DNA from: Hymenolepis diminuta
Lineage: Eukaryota > Platyhelminthes > Cestoda > Cyclophyllidea > Hymenolepididae
Assembly (NCBI GenBank): GCA_900708905.1
Contig: CAADRB010000025.1
Span: 301,650-365,649 of the forward strand
Direction: 5' to 3'
DNA length: 64,000 nt
The notes under the pieces: model-generated
What the model saw: only the letters and a program-made list of their open reading frames with translations
The model's database searches: none
What the model was told of the DNA's origin: nothing
Shown here: positions 1-12,637 of the stretch, one piece after another
Layout: each line of letters starts with the position of its first letter
How positions within the stretch are numbered: the stretch's first letter is position 1
Position numbers and translations under genes: made by a program

Positions 1-3000
1 TACAACTGGACGGATACAGTATAAAGTTACACATAACTTCTGCTGGTTTCTTCTATTGAACGACATTAAAGCAACCAATTCCTAAGGGGAGTTCTTATAT
101 CATTAATCTAACTGGAATGAATCGGTTTGGGGGTATTAAGAGTCTTATTTCCGCATTTCATTGTTTTCTAAGTAGCCGTTTGATTTACAAATGCTTAAAG
201 CATGTTGAATATTATATTTTCTATACTTAAATTAGCCTAGCTTTGCCAACAATGGTTTTGTTGTTTTGACCCGGATCACATTCAGCTGAGTAATCTTACT
301 AACCTCCACTGAACCNNNNNNNNNNNNNNNNNNNNNNNNNNNNNNNNNNNNNNNNNNNNNNNNNNNNNNNNNNNNNNNNNNNNNNNNNNNNNNNNNNNNN
401 NNNNNNNNNNNNNNNNNNNNNNNNNNNNNNNNNNNNNNATTTAAGGTATAAGCACTTTCTCTTTCTTTAGAAAACAATTTATTACTCGATTCACCAAATG
501 AAAATAGTTTATATTCTGACTGAAAGGTTTTACGTAAAAGACTTTTTGAATATGTCGATGGATGATTAACGACAAGTACTTGCAATAAATAACATCGAAA
601 GTAGTGTCTAACGGCCTTATCAGTATGTAGAGACCCATCTGGCAGGTGTTACTCTACTTCCGTCCTTCGGTTTAACCTTTTCTATAAAATAATCGAACAA
701 GATTATTATCCACTCCAAGACGAAAATGTACAGTTTTTCATCGAGAGAAAGTGACTTAAACTGGATAAGAGGAAAGTCCGAAATTGAACAAACGAGGAAG
801 GGAGTGGGGGAAGGAATCGAAAAGATGTTGAGAATAACGCCCTGGTATCAAGTATCCGACTTTACTCCATTTTTGGTTTCGGGAGGTGCAATATGTACTG
901 AATGGTTAGTCCAAGTAATAATACTTGAATTTCATTAATTATGCCATGAACAAATTCTTGATCACAATGTCCACTGCTTATTGACCTATAGAACAAGATA
1001 TTCCTTCTTTCAGGACAATTGCTGGACAATTAATCGTTAAAAAAATAATGTCAGTGGGTTTCAAAATCGTGGATATCTGCAAGGAAGCTGGTTGGAAATT
1101 TTCCACTTCGTTATTTCAACCATATAACTAAAATGATTACTAGGAGCTTTGAAATTCTGAATGATCTTGCCTACTTTTATTGAAAGTCATGATAAGTTTG
1201 GAGAGAGTTTTATTTAGACGACATTCTTCGAATAACAAGCTATTCGTCATCCAAAAACAATCCATTTCGCTTTACTGTGGAATGGACAGAGGCAGTGCTA
1301 CAAACTGTCATATCGTTAGAACAAAATTTCGAAATATTATTATCTAAATCGTAAGAAAATTCATCTCCATGTGTCTCTTTATATAAGACATTTTTCAAAT
1401 TACAAAAAACCGCGGATCCATTAGGGTCAAAAATATGTATTCCCAAAAATTCACAGTTAAGATTATCGATTAATTGATATCCGGATCAGTTTTTCGTGGG
1501 TATCACCCCATCGGTTTTCGATCGTGAGATTACAAATCACACTCAGTAGTTTCGTCATAAAGAAGCCTAACTTAACAGATGAATCAAAATGTATGATGGA
1601 TCTTTTATCCCTCGATCAAATAATGCTAATTAGAGTGAACACCAAGTTTACCTTCCAAAGGCGTACATCCCTCTGCTCTTTTTGTATATTTAATGTGTAT
1701 TTTAATTGGTCATTTTTGGATCATATGAGGGTCTTATAGCAATGAGAGCAGGCCAGAACAAGTATTCACACTGTCTATCAATGTGGAGCTACGAGAGGAG
1801 TGTGCAGTTGTGTTAATAACGTACCTACATGGATGAGTCATCCAAGTCGCGTTAATCATACCTTTACCCCACGCCGTAGTTTATCGGTTAGTGGAGGCTT
1901 CCTTCAGGACATTCTAGGGCCGATTTGTTGTGATATTTGTGATAGTTTATTTTCAATTTTTACCAGGACGTTAGCGCGTACCTGGACATTACGGGATGTC
2001 ATGACTTAAGGAGAATTTGTAATTTGGCGAATTGTCAGTCCTTATAAAGTTTGAAATTGATTTCTCATGCAGGATTACTGCTCTGATTGTAGTTGAATTA
2101 ATGTACTTTGAATGAGGAGTGGTTGGGATTTTCATCCTACTATGAAATAGTGTCTATTCCTTGGCTAGGGGTCAGTTTCAAATCACGAAAAGTGTTTTAA
2201 CAAAGATATTGTCAAGCATGACTCTCTTCTCGCACAGGAAGCAAAAAAACTAGAATACAATATTTCCTCGTGTATTCAAACCTTCCAAGATATCTATTCT
2301 TGACATCACAACTTATATTCAGAAAAAGAAAATGCTATTTATAATCTGATAGTAGCTACGTAATTAACCTGATTCTTCCACTCCATACTCCTTATCTGTG
2401 CTAGACTAACATTCGCAAACAGAAGCACTGCATTTTGTACTTGAATTCGTTATATTCTTCGAAAATAATGAAAACTTAATAAACATATTTGGTAATATAA
2501 TCCTAAATACCATAAATATCTGAAGCACTGGATTTGTACTTTTGCTTCAAATGTACTTTTATAAGAGAAATTTTCTAAAGACCTTATTCACGCACTAACT
2601 TTAGTTCTTGAGTCTACTTCACGAGAGGTGAGTAGATAAAGACACGAATTGTACGGGAGATATATTTCTTTTAAAGTAAATAGAGGAAGAGGTGAATAAA
2701 ATTGAAGAATTTCAAGCTTGAACCTTTATAGTACCAAATGTTGGATGATTATCACAGTTTTGAATTCAATTATTTCAGATTTAAGGATTACATCTTCTTA
2801 AATAAAATTGTTTATCCCATTTAGCTTTCAACACAAAATTTATTGAGGGGAGGGCAAAGTTAAACATGAAGATTCGGCCTGAAAAATGTGGATTTCCATG
2901 AAGACCGATTAACAGTTGGCACCACTATGGCTTAATATTTAATAACTTTCCGTTCTGTTGGCGTTTCGCTTTGAAGGTGGTTTGGATCGCATTTGCATTT

Positions 3001-3179
3001 GATGATGGTGAAGATGACTCTCTATGCTTTGCCCAAATTACTCTTTGTTTGCATTCTTCATGAAAATACACTGACTTCTCGCCTTTATGTTCCTATGCAT
3101 CAAACCCTTATCTGTCATGTCTAGAGCATCAACTCTCCGTTTTTATAACTTCATTTAAAGTATACCAGCATTCATACCT
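1..3179. other. Intergenic, mostly featureless, contains assembly gap
   Basis: Apart from the run of N at 316-438 I see no exon I can support. The minus strand has an open stretch at about 1240-1485 with protein-like composition (contains FDPNGSAVF and ends in a stop). No AG acceptor lies directly upstream of it, so it is not called. It could be a relic exon. Confidence 0.4.
316..438. other. Assembly gap (run of N)
   Basis: 123 consecutive N. Short open frames on either side cannot be joined or judged across it. Confidence 0.99.
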
Positions 3180-3530
3180 CACGCGGGTCTTCGCCCAAGT
3201 GACTCTATAAACTGTCTTTGTACATCCGCTCATATAAAACGCACGAAGACACCCACTTGTCATTTATCTGCTCGTGCACTGCCCTCTCATCTCCCCTCCC
3301 CCTCATCTCTCGTACTCTCTCGAACCCCTATCGTGGGTTATTCAATGTACATTGGCCTACACAACTCTTTGTGTCCTGCGTTTTGGAACTGCTGTTTGCT
3401 GTCATTAGCTGCTAGGTATAGTCCTAGCTTCTACGATCTGGTTCTGGTTCATTAACTGCAACAATTTGGTGACCCTGTAGTTTTAACTACTAGATCAGAG
3501 GCCCGGTTCTTGCTGCTCCAACAATGGCTT
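3180..3530 (+). mobile_element. Ty3/Gypsy-type LTR remnant with primer-binding-site-like end (copy 1)
   Basis: The segment has a TATA-like CATATAAAAC near 3230, a CT-rich stretch (about 3285-3325), and a right end where AACAATTTGGTGACCC (about 3459-3475) follows. TTGGTGACCC is the kind of primer-binding-site start that directly follows the 5' LTR in many Gypsy elements. A related sequence on the opposite strand at about 62650-63035 shares the same order of blocks: the GCGGGT/GCGTGT...AAGTGAC block, the CTGCCCTCTCATCTCCC block, the GTTAGCTG/ATTAGCTG block, TTGGTGACC, and a following CGGTTCTTG...CCAACAA block. No gag or pol follows here, so this is a solo or truncated LTR. Exact ends were not determined. 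Confidence 0.6.
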
Positions 3531-4224
3531 TTAAGAGTAAAGAGTTGCATTTGCAATGCCTTAATACTACATTTCGAAACCATATGATAGTGGAATAATA
3601 CACCAGACCTAGATTTATTTTAAAAACTCAAATGGTGGCACTGGCCCACACCACAGAGCTTCTGCTAGTAGCTAATTGGCAATTAAATTATTGATAGGAT
3701 GTTGATTCTTGAACAATGTCGTTTTCAATATGTTTAATAGCGAAAGAAGGCATGCAAACATCAACACCTTTCTCTTATTTGGATTTGTAACTCGAGAAGT
3801 TCTGATTACTAATGCACCACAAATGAAATCAAACTGGTTAAATTTGAATTAAGCCGCCTAACATCAAGTAAGCATTTGATATTTCCTCTTTTTAGGACGA
3901 TCGAAAGATCTCGAACACTTAGCAAAATCTACAATTGCTTGACAGTTTACTTAAATAGTATAAGTAGAAACGTAGTAATTGCATTTCATTCAAATGAGAA
4001 GTAAGTCGTCATCAAACAAGCATAATTTATTATATACAATATTTTTCTTCCACATTAAAATTGATTACTTTACCTCGGATTGTCTTCTAATACACATAAA
4101 TGTAAAATAATTGGGCGTTCTTCTGTGATATGAAAAGTTTAAATAAGGATGTAAACATGGGGCAGCGAATGTTTTGATTGTGAGTTACAGAGAGGAGGGA
4201 GGGGAAGGGAGGTAAGGGCGATTG
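3531..4224. other. Intergenic, 3' flank of the secreted-protein gene
   Basis: AT-rich sequence between the LTR remnant and the inferred stop codon of the minus-strand gene. A purine-rich patch (about 4190-4220) lies just past that stop. No exon or repeat recognised. Confidence 0.4.
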
Positions 4225-7200
4225 TCAATGTCGCTGTATTTGGTCGGTTGACGGGAGATAATTCCGCAGCCAATCAATAGGCGATAGACTCACACACCCA
4301 GCAATATACCGCCGTGGTGTTGTATTCAAGGGACGTGATTGGCCACTTAGTCGACCTTGAAGAAAACCACCCTCGTGGGGATTGACTGCTACGGGTTTAC
4401 TGAAGAGCGCAGTGGAATGAGCTTGTATCCGATTGCCATAGAAAGATCCGAGTTCAAGATGAGGAAATAGTGATTTTATTTGCTAAAATAATATGCAAAA
4501 ATGGAAGAGCAAGATTATCGATGGTGCGATACAATTTTATGCTTCACGTAACAAAATCTACCACGTTTTTTTTATTAAATCAAACTGAATGATATAAATT
4601 GACAACCTCACCTTTTCAATATCTCCAACTACCATTTGTGAAAGAGGTAGGTTCTCTACAGAATAAGTTAGAAGATCTTCAACTCCATAGAGTCCATAAT
4701 GTCCTACTCGGAAGGCGTAGTGTCGAGGGTAAAAAAACTCTGAAAGTGGTCGTTCTGGAATGGGTTGTTCTCCCTGGAACGCATTCGCTTGTCTTGTGGC
4801 ACTGAGGAGGAATAAATTCCCAAATTCCATCGGTCGAGATTTCAATCCTTCCAATAGTATTCCACCAAAATTCTGATCAACCACCGCAAATATCAACGAT
4901 GCCTGACATCCACTGAGATCAGAGAGGAATTCTGATACACTGTAGCGAACATTTGGATCCGTCTAAAAGGAAACATTCGTCAATAAATTGAATGCTACTT
5001 TAAGAAATATCAGTAGCTTGACACGTACAAGATTATCGCTTCCAATTAGCATGTCCCCATTTGGAAGTACGAAGTTGTTTAAGTAAATAAATAGTGTTGA
5101 GACACATCTTGGTGTGTGGCAGAGTTTTTGAAGGCGTGATCGAAAAGATGATTTGATTGACATGTTTCGTTGAGAATCTAAAAACATTGTAATAAACAAA
5201 ATTTACTCAGCAGAACTAGACCAGACCTTTTGACGGGCGTTAATATACTGTGCTTAATTCATTTCGAAAATCTTAAACCATGAAATCTATACGTATAAAT
5301 ATAAGTAGTACATCTTTAAGTCTTAGTAATCTAGAGAAAATACCTTCTTAAATGCATACAATTTTAAAATTCTTAAGCAGGTATTGTCATTTATAACGAA
5401 AACGATCGGTGACTAATGCATTACCTTTAAGTTTGTTTGGAAGGTCGAAGAAATGGTATTCTTTGTGTGGTCTGACTTCAGGTGGGAATACAGAGATGAA
5501 TCGTGAAGCGAAACCCAGTGAACGCAGTTTATCGAGTAGATTTCGTCTATGTGACCGACTAGAGAAATGATTATCTACGTTGTGTTTATCTCCAGATATA
5601 TTGGTCAGAAGCAAGGCGTGATCACATCGATCATATGAGGAGCAAATTGAATCACCCTCATTGTTAGGAACGCGCTGATTGAACTCAAATAAAGGTGAAT
5701 GTCGGACGGTTCGGTGGGGTAGGATTGAGTTACCTGATTCACGTCTAGTTAATGGATTTATCCATTGTGGATCTCGATTCCAAACTGGATTTCCATAGGT
5801 TGGAAGAATAACTCGCCTGCGATAAAGTCCTATTTAAGTTAAAACGAATACAGAGTTAGTGAAATTTACAATCAAATTGAATTTCTAATGAATTGAGTTT
5901 CGTACGCTTTCGCCTTTGTCTTTGTTGAGGATTTGATACACACGGCGATGCATGAGGAACACACTGCAAAAGATTTTTCTCCGGTTCCTCACTTGAAGTA
6001 ACTTTAGGAAAAAATTGATATTCGCAAACTTGATTGCTTGGTGGGGATTTGGGGTCATTATCTTGTTGGCCAGCAGACGGGAAAATAAAGGGACAGTCTG
6101 GTTTTACATCCTGATGGATACATTCATTTTCTAAAATGACCGAAATAAAACATTAATCCACAGGCACACACAGCGGTCAAACACAAGACAGAAGGAGCTT
6201 TTCAAAAGTTCCGACGGCAGACAGGATAATTAGATTATTTTGTTAACTGTCCAATTTCCAACAGTTGGTCTGGCCCTTTAAATCTGGCCCCCAATACGTA
6301 TATGGCTGTCTTTCTACACCGCATAAGCAATGCATTTTTCATTTTGAGGTCAAGATGCTAAGTTAGTGGCAGTTTTTCCCACTAATCCTAGCGTTTTCTA
6401 CGTTCGTGCTGTCAATCACTTCTCGCTTGCAAAGTTCTAACCTGTCCGTCATTTAAGACACAGGGGTTTTAAGAAAGCGAACAACAACTTCGTCGTAGTT
6501 TTTGGACGGTATCAATCAACTTTACCGCCGTCAATCTGTTTGTCATCTTGCCGACAACATTTGGACACATCTGTAGCTGTCAATCACACATACAAGAAAC
6601 CCCTACTAACACAAATTTAACTAATAAAAGTGAAGTTCGTTAAGTTCCCATGCTACGCCTATATTGAAGATAATGTATATATATTTTGCGGATTGTGGGC
6701 TTGTTGGAAATACTGTTCGGTTATGTAATGGGTATTTTCCTAACAGCATCCCTTCGGGAAACATGAAAGGAACGGGCCTCCTTGTATTTGCCAAAAGCAA
6801 ACAGCATTTTACATGCTTATTTTTGTTTGAAAAAGAAACCCTACACGAGCTAATTAACTCCCTATTTGACCGCACAACAGGATCTCTGTGCCGCGGAAAT
6901 CTTGAAAAGAGACGGAACTTCTTAACCGTCTTATATATGGTTAACCACCTTCGCTTTCAAAGGAGTCTCTTTCTTTGATGATAGGAGGAGTAAAAAAAGC
7001 AAACCGACAGTGGGAACATCGGCTAATGTTTTATGCAAAGTAAAAGCCTCCCAAAAGAGTCTTTGGAGCCAATATTTATATACCTCTTCTAGCATTATCT
7101 CTAATCCAAATATGGTTGGAAAGGGTTAAATAGACGCTAACGTACTGTAAAGCAATCCACGTCTGTCTAGACATTTCCTCAGTTGTTCATCACGATTACC

Positions 7201-7602
7201 ACTGATATTGACAATCCGGAAGACAAATAGGGGATGTCCAAATGCTCTATCAGCTAGAGGATCCAGAATTAAAACTCCTGTTAAATTATCATGATCTTGA
7301 GTGGAAATTTCGTCTCCAAGTTCAGGATGACTCAAGCAGAGGTCAGTAGAACTACTGGGCTCTCTTGAAGCCACATAGGCAACAAATCTGGAAGCTGGAG
7401 AGATGCGGATTTTCATACATTCCTGAGGGGAGATACTGGTTACTTGGTTGCAATCTAGACGTCTGATGAGTGATAAACCAGCAAGAATCCATTGCTTTTC
7501 TTCACCCACTTGGAATCCTGTTGATAGATGAGACGTACCAGATCCAAAGAGGAGGTGGAGGGAGAGGATGAAGAGAGTGGTTGCTAGAGTAACAAAGGGC
7601 AT
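4225..7602 (-). CDS. Secreted protein with degenerate caspase-like fold (six exons, 614 aa)
   Basis: Exons reconstructed on the minus strand: 7602-7146, 6130-5906, 5829-5425, 5177-5029, 4962-4612 and 4482-4225 (TGA). All junctions are GT..AG, phases 1,1,1,0,0 agree, and the total is exactly 615 codons. Seen: a hydrophobic N-terminus (about residues 1-22, signal peptide); a Cys-containing region to about 216; a basic RQRRKR at 223-228 that could be cut by a furin-type convertase; then a region with alternating strands and helices (ALLLTN at 299-304, FIYLNN at 392-397, FAVVDQNFGG at 437-446, FLLSATR further on). This order resembles the caspase/legumain (clan CD) core. The positions where the catalytic His and Cys would sit carry N/F and D/Q, so it would be inactive. 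The fold assignment is inference from pattern only and I do not recognise the family. The last exon has no start codon of its own and relies on the in-frame acceptor. An internal GT near 4311 leaves some doubt about the extreme C-terminus. No neighbouring gene suggests its role. Confidence 0.7.
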
Positions 7603-7661
7603 ATTACGGTTGCTTTTGTGAATGTGATGAGGGTTTTGATCTTGTGTACACGATGGGGCGT

Positions 7662-7669
7662 CTTATATA
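7662..7669 (-). promoter_or_regulatory. TATA-box candidate for the secreted-protein gene
   Basis: TATATAAG on the minus strand lies about 60 nt upstream of the ATG at 7602. This spacing would allow a short 5' UTR. Supported only by motif and position. Confidence 0.4.
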
Positions 7670-9025
7670 TCTACTGCTGACTATGTGGCAGTGTGCCTAT
7701 GTATGGGTGCAGCATGCACGCATCTCACCGACCAATCAGAAACTGGTCCTTTGGAGTTAACTCCTGCTGCCAAATGGTACAACTCTGCAACTGAGCAGGG
7801 AAGTAATATGAATATTTCTCTTCATAAATATTAAGTGAATATCAAAAATCATTTATTGTATTGTTTCATGTGTATTAAGACAAACCTTTTTTATTAATTC
7901 TGTGCTGAAAATTACCAGTACAAATTAAAAATATTTTAATTAGTGATATTATTATATTTTTTGCTTCTGAGACAAAACTAAATGATGACTTCAGATGCAA
8001 ATGAGGTTCTATTTGGGAAACATTAATGTTATTACTAAAGCATTCCATTTATGGTAAAATTTTAACAGCACTATCCATGAGATATTTACAAATTATTCGA
8101 AATGGGCACTCGAACTGGAGGGATGGACGGCTGGAATAAAAATATTTTTTTCCAAAAGAAAATAAGTGTATTTTTTAATATAATGTTTCATCTATTTATT
8201 TCTAAATTCTCGTTTTGTTTATTTATAAAGGCACATTTCACGAATGATAAATAAGCTTCCGATCTAAATTTTATACAGATATTAAAAATTTTAGATACAG
8301 TTTACATAGTCAACATACGAAGAATCTCTCAGTTTAACACATCTGAAATCTTTTCAAATTTTGTAAATTTTAATATGAATGAAATTGGGACAGGAGCTTC
8401 TGATCACTTTTCGAAGTGGCTCAATTAAACATTGTCATGTCATAGAAATTTGGTGCTGAAGTATTCAGAAAGTGAGTACTGGTAATGTCCATGACAGGAC
8501 TATTTTGAATGCATTCTTTAGTTTTAATTCTGTGCAGAATTGTTACTAAGGCGTTTCAAAATGTGCACACGTGAAGACCGGATTAGGGTTTCTAAATAAG
8601 CGGTAGAAAGAACACCTTGAATTCAAAATCGAAATGAATATAAAATATTTTTGCCGAGGGTAGATGACAAATTTCCCCATCATCCCTGTTCCCAAATTCC
8701 CCAAAGATTAACTTTAAGTAATCAAAACGGTATAAATGAGGGTCACTAACTTGAATAATACTGTGAATTTAACATATATCTGAAGGTAGAAAAGAAGTTG
8801 TATTCCGTTGAATATGCCACAGACACGATGACTAGAATTTGGATGAACAGAGAAAAGCAAAACAAATTTATAATGCCACAAAAGGTTTCTTTATAAAGTA
8901 CCAGTACCACTTCATTAGATAGTACAGAAGAATAGGTAAATATTTAGATCATTACTCCATAACTGCTGTCAATAAGACCTCACATTTGCGTGTTTTGAGC
9001 TTCAAGAGCAATTTGTCAGTCATTG

Positions 9026-9100
9026 CCAGGGCACCTCAGTTGGTAGTGTGCTCATTCGCTAAATTAGAGGTCTCGGGGCCAAAGCTCGTTACAGAGTACT
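9026..9100 (+). repeat. tRNA-like (SINE-type) fragment
   Basis: CACCTCAGTTGGTAG resembles a Pol III A box (the TAGCTCAGTTGGTAG of tRNA D-arms). It is followed about 40 nt later by a degraded B-box region (GGGGCCAAAGCTCG). Arms do not pair well enough for a functional tRNA, so this is most likely a tRNA-derived short interspersed element or pseudogene. Confidence 0.4.
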
Positions 9101-10462
9101 GAAGTTTACTCGAATTAATTGTTGATAAGACGACCAGATTATAAAATAAAAGTAATGTAATTTAAAATTTCTCAAAGAGATTATTGTAACTGAATCTTAG
9201 ATTAAATAGGTTAAAAATGACTTGGCAAATCTCTCTACACTCATGAGGAGAAAGAGGCTGTCACTGCGACTGGCGGCAACGAAGTTATTAACTCAGACCA
9301 TCGACATAGATCCGTACTAGATTAGGCCTGAATTAAAAGTTTGTAGAGAATGGATTCTGTGTCAGCATGAAAAATGAATTGAAGGGTCTCTAATCGAATG
9401 AAGGAAGTCAGATAAGCCTGAACTATTTCGAAGTCAGTGAATTAATACGTATATTACTAAAATGAACAAATTTAGAACCGAAATGCAGATGAGTGTAAGT
9501 TATATGAAGTTGATAAGGCGGTAGTATTTTGACTTTTATTCATTCAAGCCTACCGATCTGTAAATTTGGGCTAGTGAAAGAAGCAGATCACAAACAAAAC
9601 AGACGTTAAGTGTACTATTATGTATCTCCTAACGAAAAAAAAACAATTCTATTTAACAAAAATGTCTTTGATTTTTGGGAAAAGTTAAATTCTGTATAAT
9701 GCACATTAATCGAGGAGCTAACAGAGTCACTTTGCATCCATTCCGATGAAATATAACTGTAGAAGTGTACTAGTGGAGATCCCACGCAAATTTCAGTTCT
9801 GATAAATAGATGTGTTTCAACAAAGATTTCGATACTCTGCCAAATTATATAGGGGAAAATTTATCTTTCATAAGTACACATGCATGTATTTTATAAAGAA
9901 TGACCGGAAAGTGGGGTAAATTTAATCCTCTTCTTCCTGACGCAAAAACTACACTCAAATATCAGGAAATAATATCCTTTTTCAAACGTTGCTTGCATTT
10001 TGCAGAAAAAGATGTTTACTCTTGTGGCAAGCTTGTGTAGTTAACAAGTTAATCTCAATCAAAACAGCTTACAATTTATTTTACTAATGAATGGAATAAG
10101 TGAATAAAATAGGCGGTAGAGAAGAGTAGCACTTGGTATCGAAGAAAGCGATGCTGTTAAACAACTATTTAGCCGCATTTCTACTTTCCCTTAGTATTAA
10201 CCTTTGTTGATTGGTTACTCGAATGCGTGCCTTAAAAAATCCCTAGAGACTTTCTCCTCAAATAATTGTTTCACCTTCACTTTTCTCATATAAACAAATC
10301 CACGTTTTAATGTAGTAAAGCGGTTAGGAGTAATATATATAGCATTCTGTTACCACCTAACAATAGTTTCCCTAACAACTGTAATAGCCAGAAAATGCCA
10401 AATAGTTTCAAGTGGAAATTGGAAAGATAACAGTCTCTATAAGGAAAATTTTTAAACCATAT

Positions 10463-10525
10463 TAGCATGCGTTGGCTTAGTTGTAGCAACGTGCCGATGA
10501 TACGGGTTCGAAACACACCAGAGTA
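10463..10525 (+). repeat. tRNA-like (SINE-type) fragment with clear B box
   Basis: TTGGCTTAGTTGTAGC matches an A box and GGGTTCGAAACAC matches a B box, about 30 nt apart. The flanks do not form a proper acceptor stem, so I read it as a tRNA-derived SINE or tRNA pseudogene rather than a functional tRNA gene. Confidence 0.45.
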
Positions 10526-11827
10526 CACCCATTCGCCGACATGTCTAGTATTATCTTAAATTTTCTCATCAACGTATGGAAAGATTTCAGTCGAATAAAT
10601 CCTCACGCTTATTTATTATTGTTATGATAGAGGCTTATTTGAAGGTGTTTTATAAGTAAGGATCGAATTTGCTCCGCTGATTGAAAATCAATAGCAATTA
10701 GAAAGTATTCAGATATATTCATAGTAGAGCCGGTCAGTTGTTGACAGCCAAGTCTTTAGAGATATGCATATTAGCGCGGACAGATGACGTCATTTATGGT
10801 TATGTATTGAGGTCTTGCCGCTATTTGAGACCCTGACAAGAGGAGCAATCGGACCAACCGCTCTTTTCAACAGGACTAAAAGAGGGTTAATCAATCGGAC
10901 TAACGATTTTGACAATGTGAGATCCTATTATTGAAGAAGGTCTGAAGACAAATTTGGCAAGGTGGGATAGGGAAAAGTATGATTTCAAAGAGAACCGAGA
11001 GGATAGCACCTTAGTACATAAGACCAATCTTACCGCAGCCAATCATAACTTGGAGACGCTACTGAGTATTTATTTGATTACATATAGTGGGTGATTAAAA
11101 ATGACTTCAGATGTTTCAGGAGCGTTCTAAATTACGTTATGTGAGTTGAAAACTTATTGTTCTATTTCTAGAATGATAAAGGAATATGTTCTGATATTAA
11201 GTTAAAGTAATTGATTGTCAGCCTCTTAATTACCTTTCTTTAAATATTCAGTGATAAATAATGTGGCTTCAAGTTCACATCCAAACTGTCTTAGTGTCCG
11301 CATTTCATCATTATGACAGAATTTGGAGAAATCATCCAAACCTCTTAAGGTATAAGGAAAAGCTCATATTCTACTAATTCTAGTATTGTTCAGCATTAAC
11401 CAGTGTGATTGGTCAGCCGCATCATTGGAGGTGTTTTGATTTTGTGACTTCTGTCGTTAACTACAGCGTCACCATGGTGTTACACCAATCAGTGAGTTCT
11501 CTACTTTGGTTGAAAGACCCATCACCTTTCACTGGCCTTTTCTATTAAAATGAGAATTTTTTGAATCAATTTCAACACTCATGTCTAACTTAATGTCAAA
11601 GGTTATAATATGTGCATGATCGAAGGAGATATTCAAGCTTTCCAAAGATTTAAATCTCCTCTCCGAGTTCTTGTTTCTTTTTAACTAAGTGGATCTATTT
11701 GACTATTTCTCAGTTTTAAACTTTAAGTAGGTCAATTTAAAAAGATTGGTCTATTAAAACTGTTTATGAAGTTGACTACACAGAATTAATTTTGTTCTAA
11801 CAGAGTGAGTTTGCTATTTTATGGCGC

Positions 11828-12637
11828 ATGTGCAAATTCACGAAGTTTATTGGTTTCTGTAATTTTATTCGTAGTTATATGATGAATAGATACCTCAGTG
11901 TACAAGTGAGTAGATTGGGAAATACCTTCTCTATTAGTGGTGGAGATTTTCTGCCGCACTTGAGGGGATGCACGCAGCACCGCGGAGTTTACATGCGCGC
12001 ATACACTCGCCACTTTTCAACCACGCGTATCCCACCGCCGCCGCCTTGCTTGAATACTTCGGGGCACACAAAAGATCAAAGAGAATTCCCACATATGCCG
12101 ACACAATCACATACAACTACAAATACGATTATCGGTGACAAAAATTTAAATTCCATTCTGGCCTCTCTGATGGCTATGATCGTACTTCATAATTCCTTTC
12201 TGCCTTCCTCCTTCCGACGAACTTCAAAGAATTCTAATACAGGTTTTTTTATTCTGAAAGTTATAGTTATAATTAAAGTGATTCATCCAATACGATTACA
12301 TGATGGTGATTTCAGCGGATTTATATTCGAAAAGAGGTCAAATTTAAGTTTAATTTTCTCGCCTAAGGAAACTAGGAAATCTAGCTGCTCTTCACCACTT
12401 TGCTCTAAATGCTCCGTTCACTGTGACACAAAAGGAAATTGTCCAAATTTCAAAACGGTGTATCTTGAAGCGCATTATTTATTATTTCAAATCATCGACA
12501 GTTGTCCAGCGGATGAATGGGTAGAGATCCGAAAGATGGGTGAAACTTTCATTTCTGGCGAAACCAAATTCAACCTATTCAAGGAAAGAAAGGATCAATA
12601 CAGAGTCCAACGCAACATATTTCGAGATCACAAGTAG
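11828..12637 (+). CDS. Uncharacterised 269-codon open reading frame
   Basis: One uninterrupted frame from ATG 11828 to TAG. This length is far above what AT-rich sequence normally keeps open by chance, so it may be a real exon, a retrocopy or a recently dead gene. Seen in the product: a proline run (PPPPP) near residue 72, a hydrophobic patch around 145-155, and a Cys-rich stretch (CSSPLCSKC..HC....GNC) at about 187-207 that could bind metal. The charged C-terminal 60 residues look most protein-like. I recognise no family and see no related copy in the window. An upstream ATG at 11821 lies in another frame. Splice sites at either end were not established. Confidence 0.35.
   Translation: MCKFTKFIGFCNFIRSYMMNRYLSVQVSRLGNTFSISGGDFLPHLRGCTQHRGVYMRAYTRHFSTTRIPPPPPCLNTSGHTKDQREFPHMPTQSHTTTNTIIGDKNLNSILASLMAMIVLHNSFLPSSFRRTSKNSNTGFFILKVIVIIKVIHPIRLHDGDFSGFIFEKRSNLSLIFSPKETRKSSCSSPLCSKCSVHCDTKGNCPNFKTVYLEAHYLLFQIIDSCPADEWVEIRKMGETFISGETKFNLFKERKDQYRVQRNIFRDHK

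Larger units (their letters stand above)
7670..11827. other. Intergenic, AT-rich, with two tRNA-like fragments
   Basis: No exon recognised. The only structured elements seen are the tRNA-like pieces near 9026 and 10463, listed separately. Confidence 0.4.

Noticed and set aside
232..638. Minus-strand open frames around the first N run
   Set aside because: One frame is made long only by reading through the 123 N. The remaining pieces have no family resemblance.
1240..1485. Minus-strand protein-like frame ending in a stop (possible last exon of the secreted-protein gene)
   Set aside because: No AG acceptor precedes it within the open part, and the gene already has an in-frame terminal exon at 4482-4225.
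6621..6978. Overlapping open frames of 84 and 104 codons on opposite strands
   Set aside because: They lie inside the ~1 kb first intron of the secreted-protein gene, mirror each other and lack recognisable motifs.
10463..10525. Functional tRNA gene
   Set aside because: A and B boxes are present but the acceptor and anticodon arms do not pair convincingly.
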